Shown here in pieces: positions 17,380 through 25,119 of a stretch of 64,000 bases of DNA. Each line of letters begins with the position of its first letter. Position 1 is the stretch's first letter. The notes beneath the pieces are model-generated. The model was not told where the DNA came from. It ran no database searches and saw only the letters and a program-made list of their open reading frames with translations. Source of the DNA: Streptomyces lincolnensis (lineage in GTDB: Bacteria; Actinomycetota; Actinomycetes; Streptomycetales; Streptomycetaceae). The DNA is taken from contig NZ_CP016438.1 in the NCBI RefSeq assembly GCF_001685355.1, forward strand, positions 5,208,001 through 5,272,000, read 5' to 3'. A program made the position numbers and the translations under genes.

Positions 17380-18723
17380 ATGCCGGAGCGCGACGACCCG
17401 GTGACCATCGGGCGCAGGGTGCAGCGGCTGCGGGTCGAGCGCGGGCTGACCCAGAAGCAGGTGGCCGAACCCGCCTACACCCCGGCCTACATCTCCACCC
17501 TGGAAGCCGGCCGCGTCCGCCCCTCCGACGACGCGCTGCGCCATCTCTGCGACCGGCTAGGCGTCGGCTTCGAGGAACTGGCCACCGGCCGCCCCGCCCG
17601 GCTCGTCACCGACCTGCGGCTGCGGCTCACCGGGGCCCAGCGCACCCTCGCCACCGGGGAGGCCGAGGCGGCGGCCGGGCAGTACACCCGGCTGCTGGCC
17701 GAGGCGGAGGAGCTCGACCTCGGCGAGGAGCGGGCCGCGGCCCTGCTCGGGCTCGGCGAATGCGCCGTGGAGACGGGGGAGCTGGAGGAGGCCCGCCAGT
17801 ACTTCGAGCGGGCGGAGAAGGCGTGCGGCGACGTACCGCTGCCGGCCCGCGTGCCGGCCCTGCGCGGCCGCGCCCTGTCCCACTACCTGGCGGGCGAACT
17901 GCGCTACTCCGTCTACCTGCTGGAATCCACCATCGACGAGCTCAACCGCGGCGGCCTGCACGACCCCGACGCGCTGCTCCTGCTCTATGCCAGCGTCATC
18001 GCCCCCTACATGGACATGGGCGCGCACGCCCGCGCCGCCCAGGCCGCCGAACTCGCCCTCGCCCTCGCCCCGCGGGCCGGCGACCCCGCCCTCGTCGCCC
18101 ACATGCACCGCTCCGTCGCCCGCACCCTCCTCGCCGAGGGGCGGGTCGCCGAGGCCGACGCCTCCCTGGCCAAGGCGGCCGAGCTCTACCGCCAGCTCCA
18201 GATCCGCACCGAGCTGGCCAACTGCCACTGGATGCGCGGCTACGTCTACGCCCAGAACGGCGAACTCGCCCGGGCCGAGGACGAGTTGCGGCAGGCCCTC
18301 ACCATGCTCTCCGCCAAGCGCGCCGCCCTCTACTCCAGCCAGGTCGCCGTGGAGCTCGCGGACGTCCTGCACCGGCGCGGCAGATCCGAGGAGGCCGCGG
18401 CCCTGCTCCAGGACGTGCTCAGCGACCTCTCCTCCGAGCGCGGCGCCCTGCACTCCGCCGCCGCCCACCGCCTCCTCGGCATCATCGCCGAGGACGCCCG
18501 GGACACCGAGGCCGCCGAGGAGCACTACGTCCGCGCCCTGAGCCTGCTGGAGCGCGCGGGCGCCGCCGGTGACCTGGCCGACCTGTGCCGGCTGCTGGGC
18601 GATCTGCTCCGCCGTACGGGACGGGTCGAGGCCGCGCTGGACGCGTACCGGACGGGCCTGGGCCACCGTACGGCCCCCGGCACCACCACCCTCGGCCCCG
18701 CCCCCGCACAGCCTCCTCTGTGA
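17380..18723 (+). CDS. XRE-family regulator with TPR sensor domain
   Basis: A 447-aa protein with an N-terminal Cro/CI helix-turn-helix (residues 8-65: IGRRVQRLRVERGLTQKQVA, YISTLEAGRVRPS) and about nine tetratricopeptide repeats from residue 75 to 430 (such as ARQYFERAEKACG and EADASLAKAAELYRQLQ). The layout matches SARP/RRNPP-like regulators in which the TPR superhelix binds a peptide or partner protein. It is divergent from a small secreted-peptide gene. Start ATG 17380 has GGGGAGTT upstream. The C-terminal 20 residues are Pro/Thr-rich and disordered. DNA target and ligand are inferred only. Confidence 0.9.
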   Translation: MPERDDPVTIGRRVQRLRVERGLTQKQVAEPAYTPAYISTLEAGRVRPSDDALRHLCDRLGVGFEELATGRPARLVTDLRLRLTGAQRTLATGEAEAAAGQYTRLLAEAEELDLGEERAAALLGLGECAVETGELEEARQYFERAEKACGDVPLPARVPALRGRALSHYLAGELRYSVYLLESTIDELNRGGLHDPDALLLLYASVIAPYMDMGAHARAAQAAELALALAPRAGDPALVAHMHRSVARTLLAEGRVAEADASLAKAAELYRQLQIRTELANCHWMRGYVYAQNGELARAEDELRQALTMLSAKRAALYSSQVAVELADVLHRRGRSEEAAALLQDVLSDLSSERGALHSAAAHRLLGIIAEDARDTEAAEEHYVRALSLLERAGAAGDLADLCRLLGDLLRRTGRVEAALDAYRTGLGHRTAPGTTTLGPAPAQPPL

Positions 18724-18791
18724 CGGTTCGGGGCCTGACCACAGGACCGTCCCGTTAGCCTGCCCGGAACACCCGAGAGCGGACGAGGCGC

Positions 18792-19808
18792 GTGGAGAAC
18801 CAGAGGACTGTCCAGAGGACCGTGGGCGACGGGCTGCGGATCGCCGTACGCGCGCTCGTGTACGGCGTCCTCGGCGGCGCCGCGCTCATCGCCCTCGCCA
18901 CCGTCGCCTCCGTCCTCGGCCCGGTCCTCGCCCTCGACCTCTACACCCCGCCCGTCGCCGCCTGGTGGACGGTCTTCACGGCCGTCGCGGTCCAGGGCGT
19001 GCCGTTCCTGCTGCTCGGTACGGTCGTCTCGGCGGCGATCGGCGCCTTCGTGCCGGAGCAGGTCTTCCGCCGGCTGCTGCCCCGCAACCAGGCCCTCGCC
19101 GTCCCCGTGGCCGGCATGGCGGGTGTCGTCCTGCCGGGCTGCGAGTGCGCGTCGGTGCCGGTGGCCGGGAGCCTGATGCGGCGCGGGGTCGCCCCGGCCG
19201 CCGCGCTCGCCTTCCTGCTCTCCGCGCCCGCCATCAACCCGGTCGTCCTGGTCGCGACCTCGGTCGCCTTCCCCGGACAACCCGAGATGGTGCTCGGCCG
19301 GCTTGTCGCCTCGCTGGCGACCGCGGTGGTGATGGGCTGGCTGTGGGCCTGCTTCGGGCGCGAGAAGTGGCTGCGGCTGCCCGAGCGGCGCACCGGCCAC
19401 ACCGGCTCGGGCCTGCGCGCGTTCGGCGCCGGACTCCAGCACGACTTCCTGCACGCGGGCGGCTTCCTGGTGCTCGGCGCGGCGGCCGCGGCGACCTTCG
19501 ACATCGTCGTACCGCGTTCCGTCCTGGACGTCTTCACCGGCTCGGCCTGGCTGTCGGTGCTGCTGCTGGCCCTGCTCGCGGTGGTGCTGTGCGTGTGCAG
19601 CGAGGCCGACGCGTTCGTCGCCGCCTCGCTCAGCGGCTTCTCGCCCACCGCCCGGCTGGCCTTCATGGTGGTCGGGCCGATGGTCGACCTGAAACTGATC
19701 GCGCTCCAGACCGGCACCTTCGGCCGCGCCTTCGCCGTCCGCTTCTCCTCCGTGACCTGGGTGGTGGCCGTGCTGAGCAGCGTGCTCGTCGGGTGGTGGC
19801 TGCTGTGA
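18792..19808 (+). CDS. permease (DUF318/YraQ family)
   Basis: A 338-aa integral membrane protein with eight or nine helices in two halves. The family hallmark is present: PGCECASVPVAG with two cysteines (about residues 117-119), then AFLLSAPAINPVVLVAT; the second half has LCVCSEADAFVAASL, a second Cys pair. Proteins of this type are predicted metal or small-solute permeases and pair with TIGR03943 proteins. The next gene starts within this stop codon (GTGA), so the two are translationally coupled. GTG 18792 is the start. Substrate not known; the Cys and neighbouring His-rich loop suggest a transition metal. Confidence 0.88.
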   Translation: MENQRTVQRTVGDGLRIAVRALVYGVLGGAALIALATVASVLGPVLALDLYTPPVAAWWTVFTAVAVQGVPFLLLGTVVSAAIGAFVPEQVFRRLLPRNQALAVPVAGMAGVVLPGCECASVPVAGSLMRRGVAPAAALAFLLSAPAINPVVLVATSVAFPGQPEMVLGRLVASLATAVVMGWLWACFGREKWLRLPERRTGHTGSGLRAFGAGLQHDFLHAGGFLVLGAAAAATFDIVVPRSVLDVFTGSAWLSVLLLALLAVVLCVCSEADAFVAASLSGFSPTARLAFMVVGPMVDLKLIALQTGTFGRAFAVRFSSVTWVVAVLSSVLVGWWLL

Positions 19809-20584
19809 GGCGCTACGGCTCCTGTGTCCTCCTGCTGCTCGTCGGCGCGGCGATCCTGAGGATCTCCCTCTTCAGCGAGCTGTACCTGCGCTACGTGAAG
19901 GCGGGGCTGCGGCCCTACCTGATCGTGTCCGGCGTCGCGCTCGTCCTGCTCGGCCTGGCCATGGCCGCCGTACGACGCGCCACACACGACGACCACGGCG
20001 ACCACGATGACCACGATGACCATGACGAGCACGACGGCCCGCACGAGCCCGACGACGGGCACGGGCACGGGCACAGTCATGAGCGCAGCCCCCGTGTCGC
20101 CTGGCTGCTGACCCTCCCCGCCCTCGCCCTGCTGCTCTTCCCGCCGCCCGCCCTCGGCTCCTACAGCGCGGAGCGCGAGGCCGCCCGGCAGGCCGCGCAG
20201 GGCGTGGGCGGCTTCCCGGCGCTGCCCGACGGTGACCCCGTCGAGCTCACCGTCGCGGAGTTCGGCTCGCGGGCGGTCTACGACAGCGGGCGGTCGCTGA
20301 CGGGCCGTACCGTCCGGCTGACCGGGTTCGTCACCCGCGACGGCGACGGCACCTGGTACGTCACCCGGCTCGCCGTCACCTGCTGCGCCGCCGACGCCAC
20401 GGCGGGCAAGGCCGAGGTGCGGGGCGCCCCGGACGGCGCCCCGCCGGTCGACACCTGGATCACCGTCACCGGCACCTGGCATCCCGAGGGCGCCCTCGGG
20501 ACGGACGCGGCCTGGCCGCCTGTCCTGGACGCGGCGACGGTCGAGCGGGTGAAGGCACCGGCGGACCCCTACGAACAGCGGTGA
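19805..20584 (+). CDS. TIGR03943-family membrane protein with His/Asp-rich loop
   Basis: A 259-aa protein starting with GTG 19805, overlapping the permease stop by 4 bp. Two N-terminal helices (residues 5-22, 38-57) are followed by an extraordinary loop of about 33 residues made almost only of His, Asp, Glu and Gly (such as HDDHGDHDDHDDHDEHD, then HGHGHSH), a third helix (about 99-115), and a soluble OB-like C-terminal domain with TCCAAD (adjacent cysteines) and TGTWHPEG. TIGR03943 proteins are always encoded beside this permease type. The loop could bind zinc, nickel or copper; this is inferred from composition. Confidence 0.87.
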   Translation: MRRYGSCVLLLLVGAAILRISLFSELYLRYVKAGLRPYLIVSGVALVLLGLAMAAVRRATHDDHGDHDDHDDHDEHDGPHEPDDGHGHGHSHERSPRVAWLLTLPALALLLFPPPALGSYSAEREAARQAAQGVGGFPALPDGDPVELTVAEFGSRAVYDSGRSLTGRTVRLTGFVTRDGDGTWYVTRLAVTCCAADATAGKAEVRGAPDGAPPVDTWITVTGTWHPEGALGTDAAWPPVLDAATVERVKAPADPYEQR

Positions 20585-20727
20585 CCGGCCCTCTCGCCGG
20601 GCCGTCCCCGCGGGCCGTCCGCCCGCGTTTCGCCGGGCCTGCGAGGGGTAGTCGGGCGGGGCTCATGGAGGCCCATCACGGGACAGGCAGCTTGACAGCC
20701 GCGCTGCGATCGAAGGAGGCGAAGGCC

Positions 20728-21546
20728 GTGCGGCGGGACGACGGTGAGGGCGTCGCCGGCGGCGACCCCGGTCCCTGCGGCTCGGCGGGAGGCGAGACCC
20801 ACCTGCCCGGACAGAACACCGACCGGGAACGCCGGTTCGACCCAGTGCGCCCGGCCGACCTGATCGCCGAGGAGACGCGGGGCGCTCCGCCCGCGGAGGT
20901 GCCCGGACGGCTGTGCGCGGCGGCGGTCAAGCTGCTTCCGGTGACCGGTGCGACCGTGTCGCTGTGCAGCGACGGCATGCCCGTCCAGCTCAGCTCCAGC
21001 AGCGAGAGGGCCGCTCATCTGGCGGAGGTCCAGGCCACCCTGGGCGACGGACCCTGCGTGCACGCCGCCGAGGCCGGTGTCCCGGTCCTCGCCTGCGACC
21101 TCACCGAGGGCCAGGACGCCCGCCGCTGGCCGGTCTTCGCCCAACAGGCGACGGCGGCCGGGGTACGGGCGGTGTACTCGATCCCGCTGGGCAGCGACAG
21201 CGTGTGCGTGGGCACGCTCGACCTGTACAGCGACACCCCCGGCGAACTCACCCACCGCGAACTGCGCACCGCACAGTTCGTGGCCAACGTCATGACGGTG
21301 GCCCTGATGGCCCTGCCGCACGAGGAGGAGAACGGCCGCCTGGGGGACGGGCCCTGGCTCAGCGGACTGGCCACCGACCACGACGAGGTCTACCAGGCGG
21401 TCGGCATGATCATGGTGCAGCTCGGCGTCGACGCGGACGAGGCGCTGGCCCGCCTGCGCGCCCACGCCTTCGCCCACAGCCGCACCGCCCTGGAAGTGGC
21501 ACACGACGTGGTCTCCCATCGGAAGCGGTTCGGCCCCGACCGGTGA
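20728..21546 (+). CDS. GAF and ANTAR domain regulator
   Basis: A 272-aa protein with a GAF sensor domain (about residues 60-205; GDGPCVHAAEAGVPVLACDL, VYSIPLGSDSVCVGTLDLYS) and a C-terminal ANTAR RNA-binding domain (about 210-265; VYQAVGMIMVQLGVDADEAL and RTALEVAHDVVSHR). ANTAR proteins bind paired hexaloop hairpins in nascent RNA and prevent termination. The frame is open from 20581, but GTG 20728 has a strong GAAGGAGG site at 20712-20719, so it is chosen. No histidine kinase adjoins it. RNA target unknown. Confidence 0.9.
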   Translation: MRRDDGEGVAGGDPGPCGSAGGETHLPGQNTDRERRFDPVRPADLIAEETRGAPPAEVPGRLCAAAVKLLPVTGATVSLCSDGMPVQLSSSSERAAHLAEVQATLGDGPCVHAAEAGVPVLACDLTEGQDARRWPVFAQQATAAGVRAVYSIPLGSDSVCVGTLDLYSDTPGELTHRELRTAQFVANVMTVALMALPHEEENGRLGDGPWLSGLATDHDEVYQAVGMIMVQLGVDADEALARLRAHAFAHSRTALEVAHDVVSHRKRFGPDR

Positions 21547-21607
21547 CCCGCCCCGTCCGCCGCCCGTTCCCGCTCCCGTCCGCCGCCCTTTCCCGCCCCC
21601 GTCGGTG

Positions 21608-22417
21608 TCAGACCTGCACCCGGCCCGTCCTGCGGACCTCCGTCAGCCGCTGTGCTCCCAGCTGTACGGCGGCCTGGGTGACGTCGGCCGAGACCTCGCT
21701 GAGGCCGCCGTGGGTGAGACCGAGCGCGTCGTCGCCGACCCGGACGACCACGAGGTCCATGGTGAGCACGGTGGGTTCGCCCTCGGGCGTCTCGCCGGTC
21801 AGCACGACCCGCAGGCCCTGCCGGGCGTCCCCCACCTCCGGCAGGCCCGCGTCGACGACCTGGACGCCCTGCACATAGCCGGGGCCGGTGGTCGCCGTGA
21901 ACCGCGCGCACTTCTGCGGCAGGGTCCTCAGCCAGGCCAGCGTGCGGTCCAGCTCCGCCGGGGGGCGGGTGATGACCTGGTGGCGCAGCTGGGACTCGTT
22001 CCACACGTCGTCTAGGCCGATGACCGCCCGCGCCGGGGTGTCCGCGCCGAAGGGTTCCTCGGCGTAGAGGGTGTCCAGCAGCCGCCGGCAGTCCGGCTGC
22101 CGGGTCGTCGCCTTCAGCAGCCCGTCGTGCCAGGTCGCGGCACCCTGCGTCGGCATCCACGGCTCCCCCAGATCGGCCTCCGTGACGAGCGCGGCCTGCG
22201 CCTGCGCCGCGGTGAGGGCGGCAGGGCCGGGCGGGGTGGCGGGCGCGCTCTTCTTGGGAGTGGGCGCGGCGGTCGTCGGGGCGTAGTCCGGCTTCTGGGC
22301 GGTGGGCGGGGTGGAGAGGGCGGAGCAGGCGGTGGTGGTGAGCAGGGCCGAGAGGGCGAGGACGGAGGCGCTGCGGACGCGGGGTACGGAGGCGGTGCGG
22401 ACGCGGGGTGGGGCCAT
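21608..22417 (-). CDS. secreted lipoprotein, sensor-domain-like
   Basis: A 269-aa exported protein. AGGAGG ends 9 bp before ATG 22417, so this start is preferred over 22444. The N-terminus has Arg residues, a hydrophobic core (SVLALSALLTTTACS) and a probable lipid-attachment Cys, then a Pro/Ala/Thr linker to residue 65. The globular part (about 70-269) resembles extracytoplasmic sensor-type domains of mycobacterial and streptomycete lipoproteins (LTAAQAQAALVTEADLGEPW; two conserved cysteines in QPDCRRLL and QKCARF that may form a disulfide). Ligand unknown. Divergent from the ThrRS leader. Confidence 0.8.
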   Translation of the reverse strand: MAPPRVRTASVPRVRSASVLALSALLTTTACSALSTPPTAQKPDYAPTTAAPTPKKSAPATPPGPAALTAAQAQAALVTEADLGEPWMPTQGAATWHDGLLKATTRQPDCRRLLDTLYAEEPFGADTPARAVIGLDDVWNESQLRHQVITRPPAELDRTLAWLRTLPQKCARFTATTGPGYVQGVQVVDAGLPEVGDARQGLRVVLTGETPEGEPTVLTMDLVVVRVGDDALGLTHGGLSEVSADVTQAAVQLGAQRLTEVRRTGRVQV

Positions 22418-22557
22418 CGGGGTGCCTCCTGGAGGGTGCTTCAAGATCGGTGCGCCCTTTTACGGCACCACCGGGACGCGGCCTCCACCAGCGCTCCGGG
22501 CCGTCCGGGTTACCCGGCCCTCCGTAAAAGCGCTCGCGCCCGGCTCCGCCCCTCCGC

Positions 22558-22570
22558 TACCGTCCCCTCC
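22558..22570 (+). promoter_or_regulatory. promoter of the ThrRS leader, apparently leaderless
   Basis: TACCGT at 22558-22563 fits the TANNNT -10 pattern and ends exactly seven bases before ATG 22571, so transcription would start at the A of the ATG. No Shine-Dalgarno sequence precedes the ATG, consistent with a leaderless mRNA. No clear -35. Confidence 0.55.
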
Positions 22571-22636
22571 ATGCAGCGCGTGCCGTCACCCAACCCGTCT
22601 CTCACGACGACGCCGGAGAGTGTCCCGGCGCGCTGA
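22571..22636 (+). CDS. putative threonine leader peptide of thrS
   Basis: A 21-codon ORF, MQRVPSPNPSLTTTPESVPA-R, with three consecutive ACG Thr codons at 22604-22612. It is directly followed by a strong terminator and then a threonyl-tRNA synthetase gene, the arrangement of ribosome-mediated attenuators. CGCCGG (22611-22616) can pair with CCGGCG (22625-22630); a ribosome stalled on the Thr codons would mask the first arm and free CCCGG (22624-22628) to pair with CCGGG in the terminator stem. The peptide itself is expected to have no function. Not proven; based on sequence architecture. Confidence 0.7.
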   Translation: MQRVPSPNPSLTTTPESVPAR

Positions 22637-22650
22637 CAGCTGACGCAGTC

Positions 22651-22682
22651 CGAAGCCCCGGGGCGAGTGCCCCGGGGCTTCG
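22651..22682 (+). terminator. attenuator terminator upstream of thrS
   Basis: Perfect 13-bp inverted repeat CGAAGCCCCGGGG (22651-22663) / CCCCGGGGCTTCG (22670-22682), 6-nt loop, located 14 bp after the leader-peptide stop and 45 bp before the ThrRS ATG. With no upstream gene on this strand within 1 kb, it can only act on the leader transcript. Confidence 0.8.
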
Positions 22683-22727
22683 TCGTTCCCGCTCCGGTCC
22701 CTCGCCCCCAGATCCGAGGAGACCCCC

Positions 22728-23939
22728 ATGAACCCCCAGCACGACCACCGCCGCCTCGGCCGTGAACTCGACCTGTTCGACACCGACCCGCTGATGGGCG
22801 CGGGGCTGCCGTACTGGCTGCCCGACGGCGCCGTCGTACGGCACGAGCTGGAGGAGTACGTCCGGCAGGCGGAACGCGCGGCCGGATACCGGCACGTGTA
22901 CTCGCCGGTCCTCGGCAAACGGGAGCTGTACGAGATCTCGGGCCACTGGTCCCACTACAGCGACGACATGTTCCCGCCGATGAAGCTGGGCGCGGAGGAG
23001 GTCGTCCTGCGCCCCAGCCTCTGCCCCCACCACGCCCTGATCTACCGCTCCCGCTCCCACAGCTACCGCGAACTACCCCTGCGTATGGCCGAGTTGGGCG
23101 GCATGTACCGCTCGGAGCTGTCGGGCGTGCTGGGCGGTCTGACCCGGGTCCGGTCGATCCAGCTCAACGACGCGCACATCTTCTGCACCCTGGAGCAGGC
23201 CGCCGGGGAGGCCCGCGCCGCCCTGGACCTGATCCGCCGCGCCTACGCCGATCTCGGCATCCGCGCCGCCCGGTACCGCCTGTCGCTGCCCGGCGAGGGC
23301 GGCAAGTACGTGGCCGACCCCGAGCTGTGGCGGCGGGCCACCGCACTGCTCGAAGAGGTGCTCCAGGGAGTGCCGTACGACGCCGTCGAGGGCGAGGCCG
23401 CCTTCTACGGCCCCAAGATCGACGTACAGATCACCGACCCCGCCGGCCGCGAGTCCACCCTGTCCACCGTCCAGATCGACTTCCACCAGCCCGAACGCTT
23501 CGACCTGCACTACATCGGCGCCGACGGGGCGAAACACCGCCCGGTCATGGTGCACCGCAGCATCATCGGCAGCGTCGAGCGGGCGGTGGCGCACCTCGTC
23601 GAGGAACACGGCGGCGCGTTCCCGGCCTGGCTCGCGCCCGTCCAGCTGGTGGTGCTGCCGGTGGCGGACGCCCAACTGGACCGGGCGCAGGAGGTCGTAC
23701 GGCAGGCCCGTGCGCGCGGGCTGCGCGCGGAGGCGTACGGCCCCGGCGACGGCACCCTCGGCGCCCGGATCCGGGCCGCCCGGCTCGTGCCGTACCAGGC
23801 GGTGATCGGGGAGCGGGAGGCCGAGGGCGACGAGGCGGCCGTACGGCTGCGGGACGGCCGCAGGCCCGGAGCGGTCGCCGTGGACGGGCTGCTGCGGCGG
23901 ATCTCGGACGTGGTCGGGGCTCACGGCGCCGAACTCTGA
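22728..23939 (+). CDS. thrS: threonyl-tRNA synthetase, short form without TGS and editing domains
   Basis: A 403-aa class II synthetase that attaches threonine to its tRNA. It begins directly at the catalytic core; the N-terminal TGS and editing domains (about 240 residues in the usual 640-aa enzyme) are absent. Motif 2 (LRMAELGGMYRSE) and motif 3 (VMVHRSIIGSVERAVAHL) are intact, and the three zinc ligands of ThrRS appear as Cys 99, His 150 and His 276. The anticodon-binding domain occupies about residues 300-400 (APVQLVVLPVADAQ). GAGGAGACCCCC precedes ATG 22728. Without editing it could mischarge serine, so it is probably a second, inducible copy beside a full-length housekeeping enzyme elsewhere; resistance to a ThrRS inhibitor is another possibility. 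Expression is likely controlled by the upstream attenuator. Confidence 0.93.
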   Translation: MNPQHDHRRLGRELDLFDTDPLMGAGLPYWLPDGAVVRHELEEYVRQAERAAGYRHVYSPVLGKRELYEISGHWSHYSDDMFPPMKLGAEEVVLRPSLCPHHALIYRSRSHSYRELPLRMAELGGMYRSELSGVLGGLTRVRSIQLNDAHIFCTLEQAAGEARAALDLIRRAYADLGIRAARYRLSLPGEGGKYVADPELWRRATALLEEVLQGVPYDAVEGEAAFYGPKIDVQITDPAGRESTLSTVQIDFHQPERFDLHYIGADGAKHRPVMVHRSIIGSVERAVAHLVEEHGGAFPAWLAPVQLVVLPVADAQLDRAQEVVRQARARGLRAEAYGPGDGTLGARIRAARLVPYQAVIGEREAEGDEAAVRLRDGRRPGAVAVDGLLRRISDVVGAHGAEL

Positions 23940-23961
23940 CCGGCTGCGTAAGGTCACTGGC

Positions 23962-24013
23962 GGAAGCCCTGTTGAGAGCGGAAGCCTGTAGAGCGCGGAC
24001 GCCTGTTGAGAGA
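23962..24013 (+). repeat. three imperfect 17-18 bp tandem repeats
   Basis: Units GGAAGCCCTGTTGAGAGC (23962), GGAAGCCTGTAGAGCGC (23980) and GGACGCCTGTTGAGAGA (23997) fill the space between thrS and the nucleoside hydrolase gene, the last running into its ribosome site. Could be slippage or spaced binding sites. Confidence 0.75.
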
Positions 24014-24018
24014 GGAGC

Positions 24019-24987
24019 GTGGCCGTGACCGGTCAGCCCATCCCGGTGATCATCGACTGCGACACCGGTGTCGACGACGCCCTGGCCCTGCTGTTCGCCG
24101 TACGCCACCCCGGTCTCGACGTGCGCGCGGTGACCTGCGTGGCCGGGAACACCGACGTGGACGGTGTCGTCCGCAACACCCTGACCGTGCTGGAGCAGGC
24201 CGGAGCCGGGGACATCCCGGTCGCGCGGGGCGCCGAACGGCCGTTGCTCGAGCCGCTGCGCACGGCACAGCACGTGCACGGGCGGGACGGGATGGGCGAC
24301 CTGGGCCTGCCCGCGCCGACCCGGGTCCCGGTCGACGTGGACGCGGTGACCCTGCTGCGGCACGAGATCCTCGCCTCCCCGCGCCCGGTCACGCTCATCC
24401 CCATGGCGCCCCTGACGAACATCGCCCTGCTGCTCCGTACGTACCCCGAGGTCGTCCGGAACATCGAGCGGATCGTGTTCATGGGCGGCGCGGTGGCCGT
24501 CGGGAACGCCACCCCGGTCGCCGAGTTCAACGTCTGGCACGACCCGGAGGCGGCCGCCGTGCTGCTCACCGCCGGCGTGCCGATCACCATGTACGGCCTG
24601 GACGTGTTCCAGCGGGTCCTCGTCCCGGCCGCCGACGTCCAGCGCCTGCGCGCCAGTTCGGAACCGGCCCTGCGCATGGCCGGCGAACTCCTCGCCCACC
24701 GCGACCCGGCGACCTCCGGCGACCCCACCCCCACCGGCGGTCTCGGTGACGCGGGCGCGGTCTGCGCGGTCGTCGACCCCGAGGGCATCACCACCGAACC
24801 CCTGCCGGTCGAGGTCTCCCTGGCCCCCGGCCCGACGCGCGGCCAGACGGTCGTCGACCGCCGCCCCGTGCCCGGCGAGTCAGAGATCCACGAGGGCAGG
24901 CGCGAACAGCCCCTGGTGGACGTGGCGTTGGAGGTCGACGTCGAGCGGTACGTGAAGCTGTGGCTGACGGTGGTGGAGGGGCCGTAG
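24019..24987 (+). CDS. inosine/uridine-preferring nucleoside hydrolase
   Basis: A 322-aa enzyme that hydrolyses nucleosides to base and ribose. The calcium-binding DCDTGVDDA (residues 13-21) is complete, as are the substrate-pocket segments [34 protein letters not shown] (the ribose-binding Asn), and [13 protein letters not shown]. Length and order match the IUNH family. Annotated start is GTG 24019; GTG 24025 has better spacing from AGAGGAG and may be the true start. Lies 79 bp after thrS and may be cotranscribed. Role is nucleoside salvage in the cytoplasm. Confidence 0.92.
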   Translation: MAVTGQPIPVIIDCDTGVDDALALLFAVRHPGLDVRAVTCVAGNTDVDGVVRNTLTVLEQAGAGDIPVARGAERPLLEPLRTAQHVHGRDGMGDLGLPAPTRVPVDVDAVTLLRHEILASPRPVTLIPMAPLTNIALLLRTYPEVVRNIERIVFMGGAVAVGNATPVAEFNVWHDPEAAAVLLTAGVPITMYGLDVFQRVLVPAADVQRLRASSEPALRMAGELLAHRDPATSGDPTPTGGLGDAGAVCAVVDPEGITTEPLPVEVSLAPGPTRGQTVVDRRPVPGESEIHEGRREQPLVDVALEVDVERYVKLWLTVVEGP

Positions 24988-25119
24988 GAGGGCCGTAGGC
25001 GGGGCTGGGGAGCTCTGGTGTCGGCCCTCTTGCACCGGCTGGGCGGATCGGCCACTGTCAGGGGCGCTGCCACCGACCGATGACTGACCACCATCGGAGC
25101 CCCCACCTCGGAGACCCCC

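Noticed and set aside
22302..22643. 113-residue plus-strand ORF upstream of thrS as a gene
   Set aside because: It runs antisense to the lipoprotein start and has no domain; the short leader ORF in another frame explains the region better.
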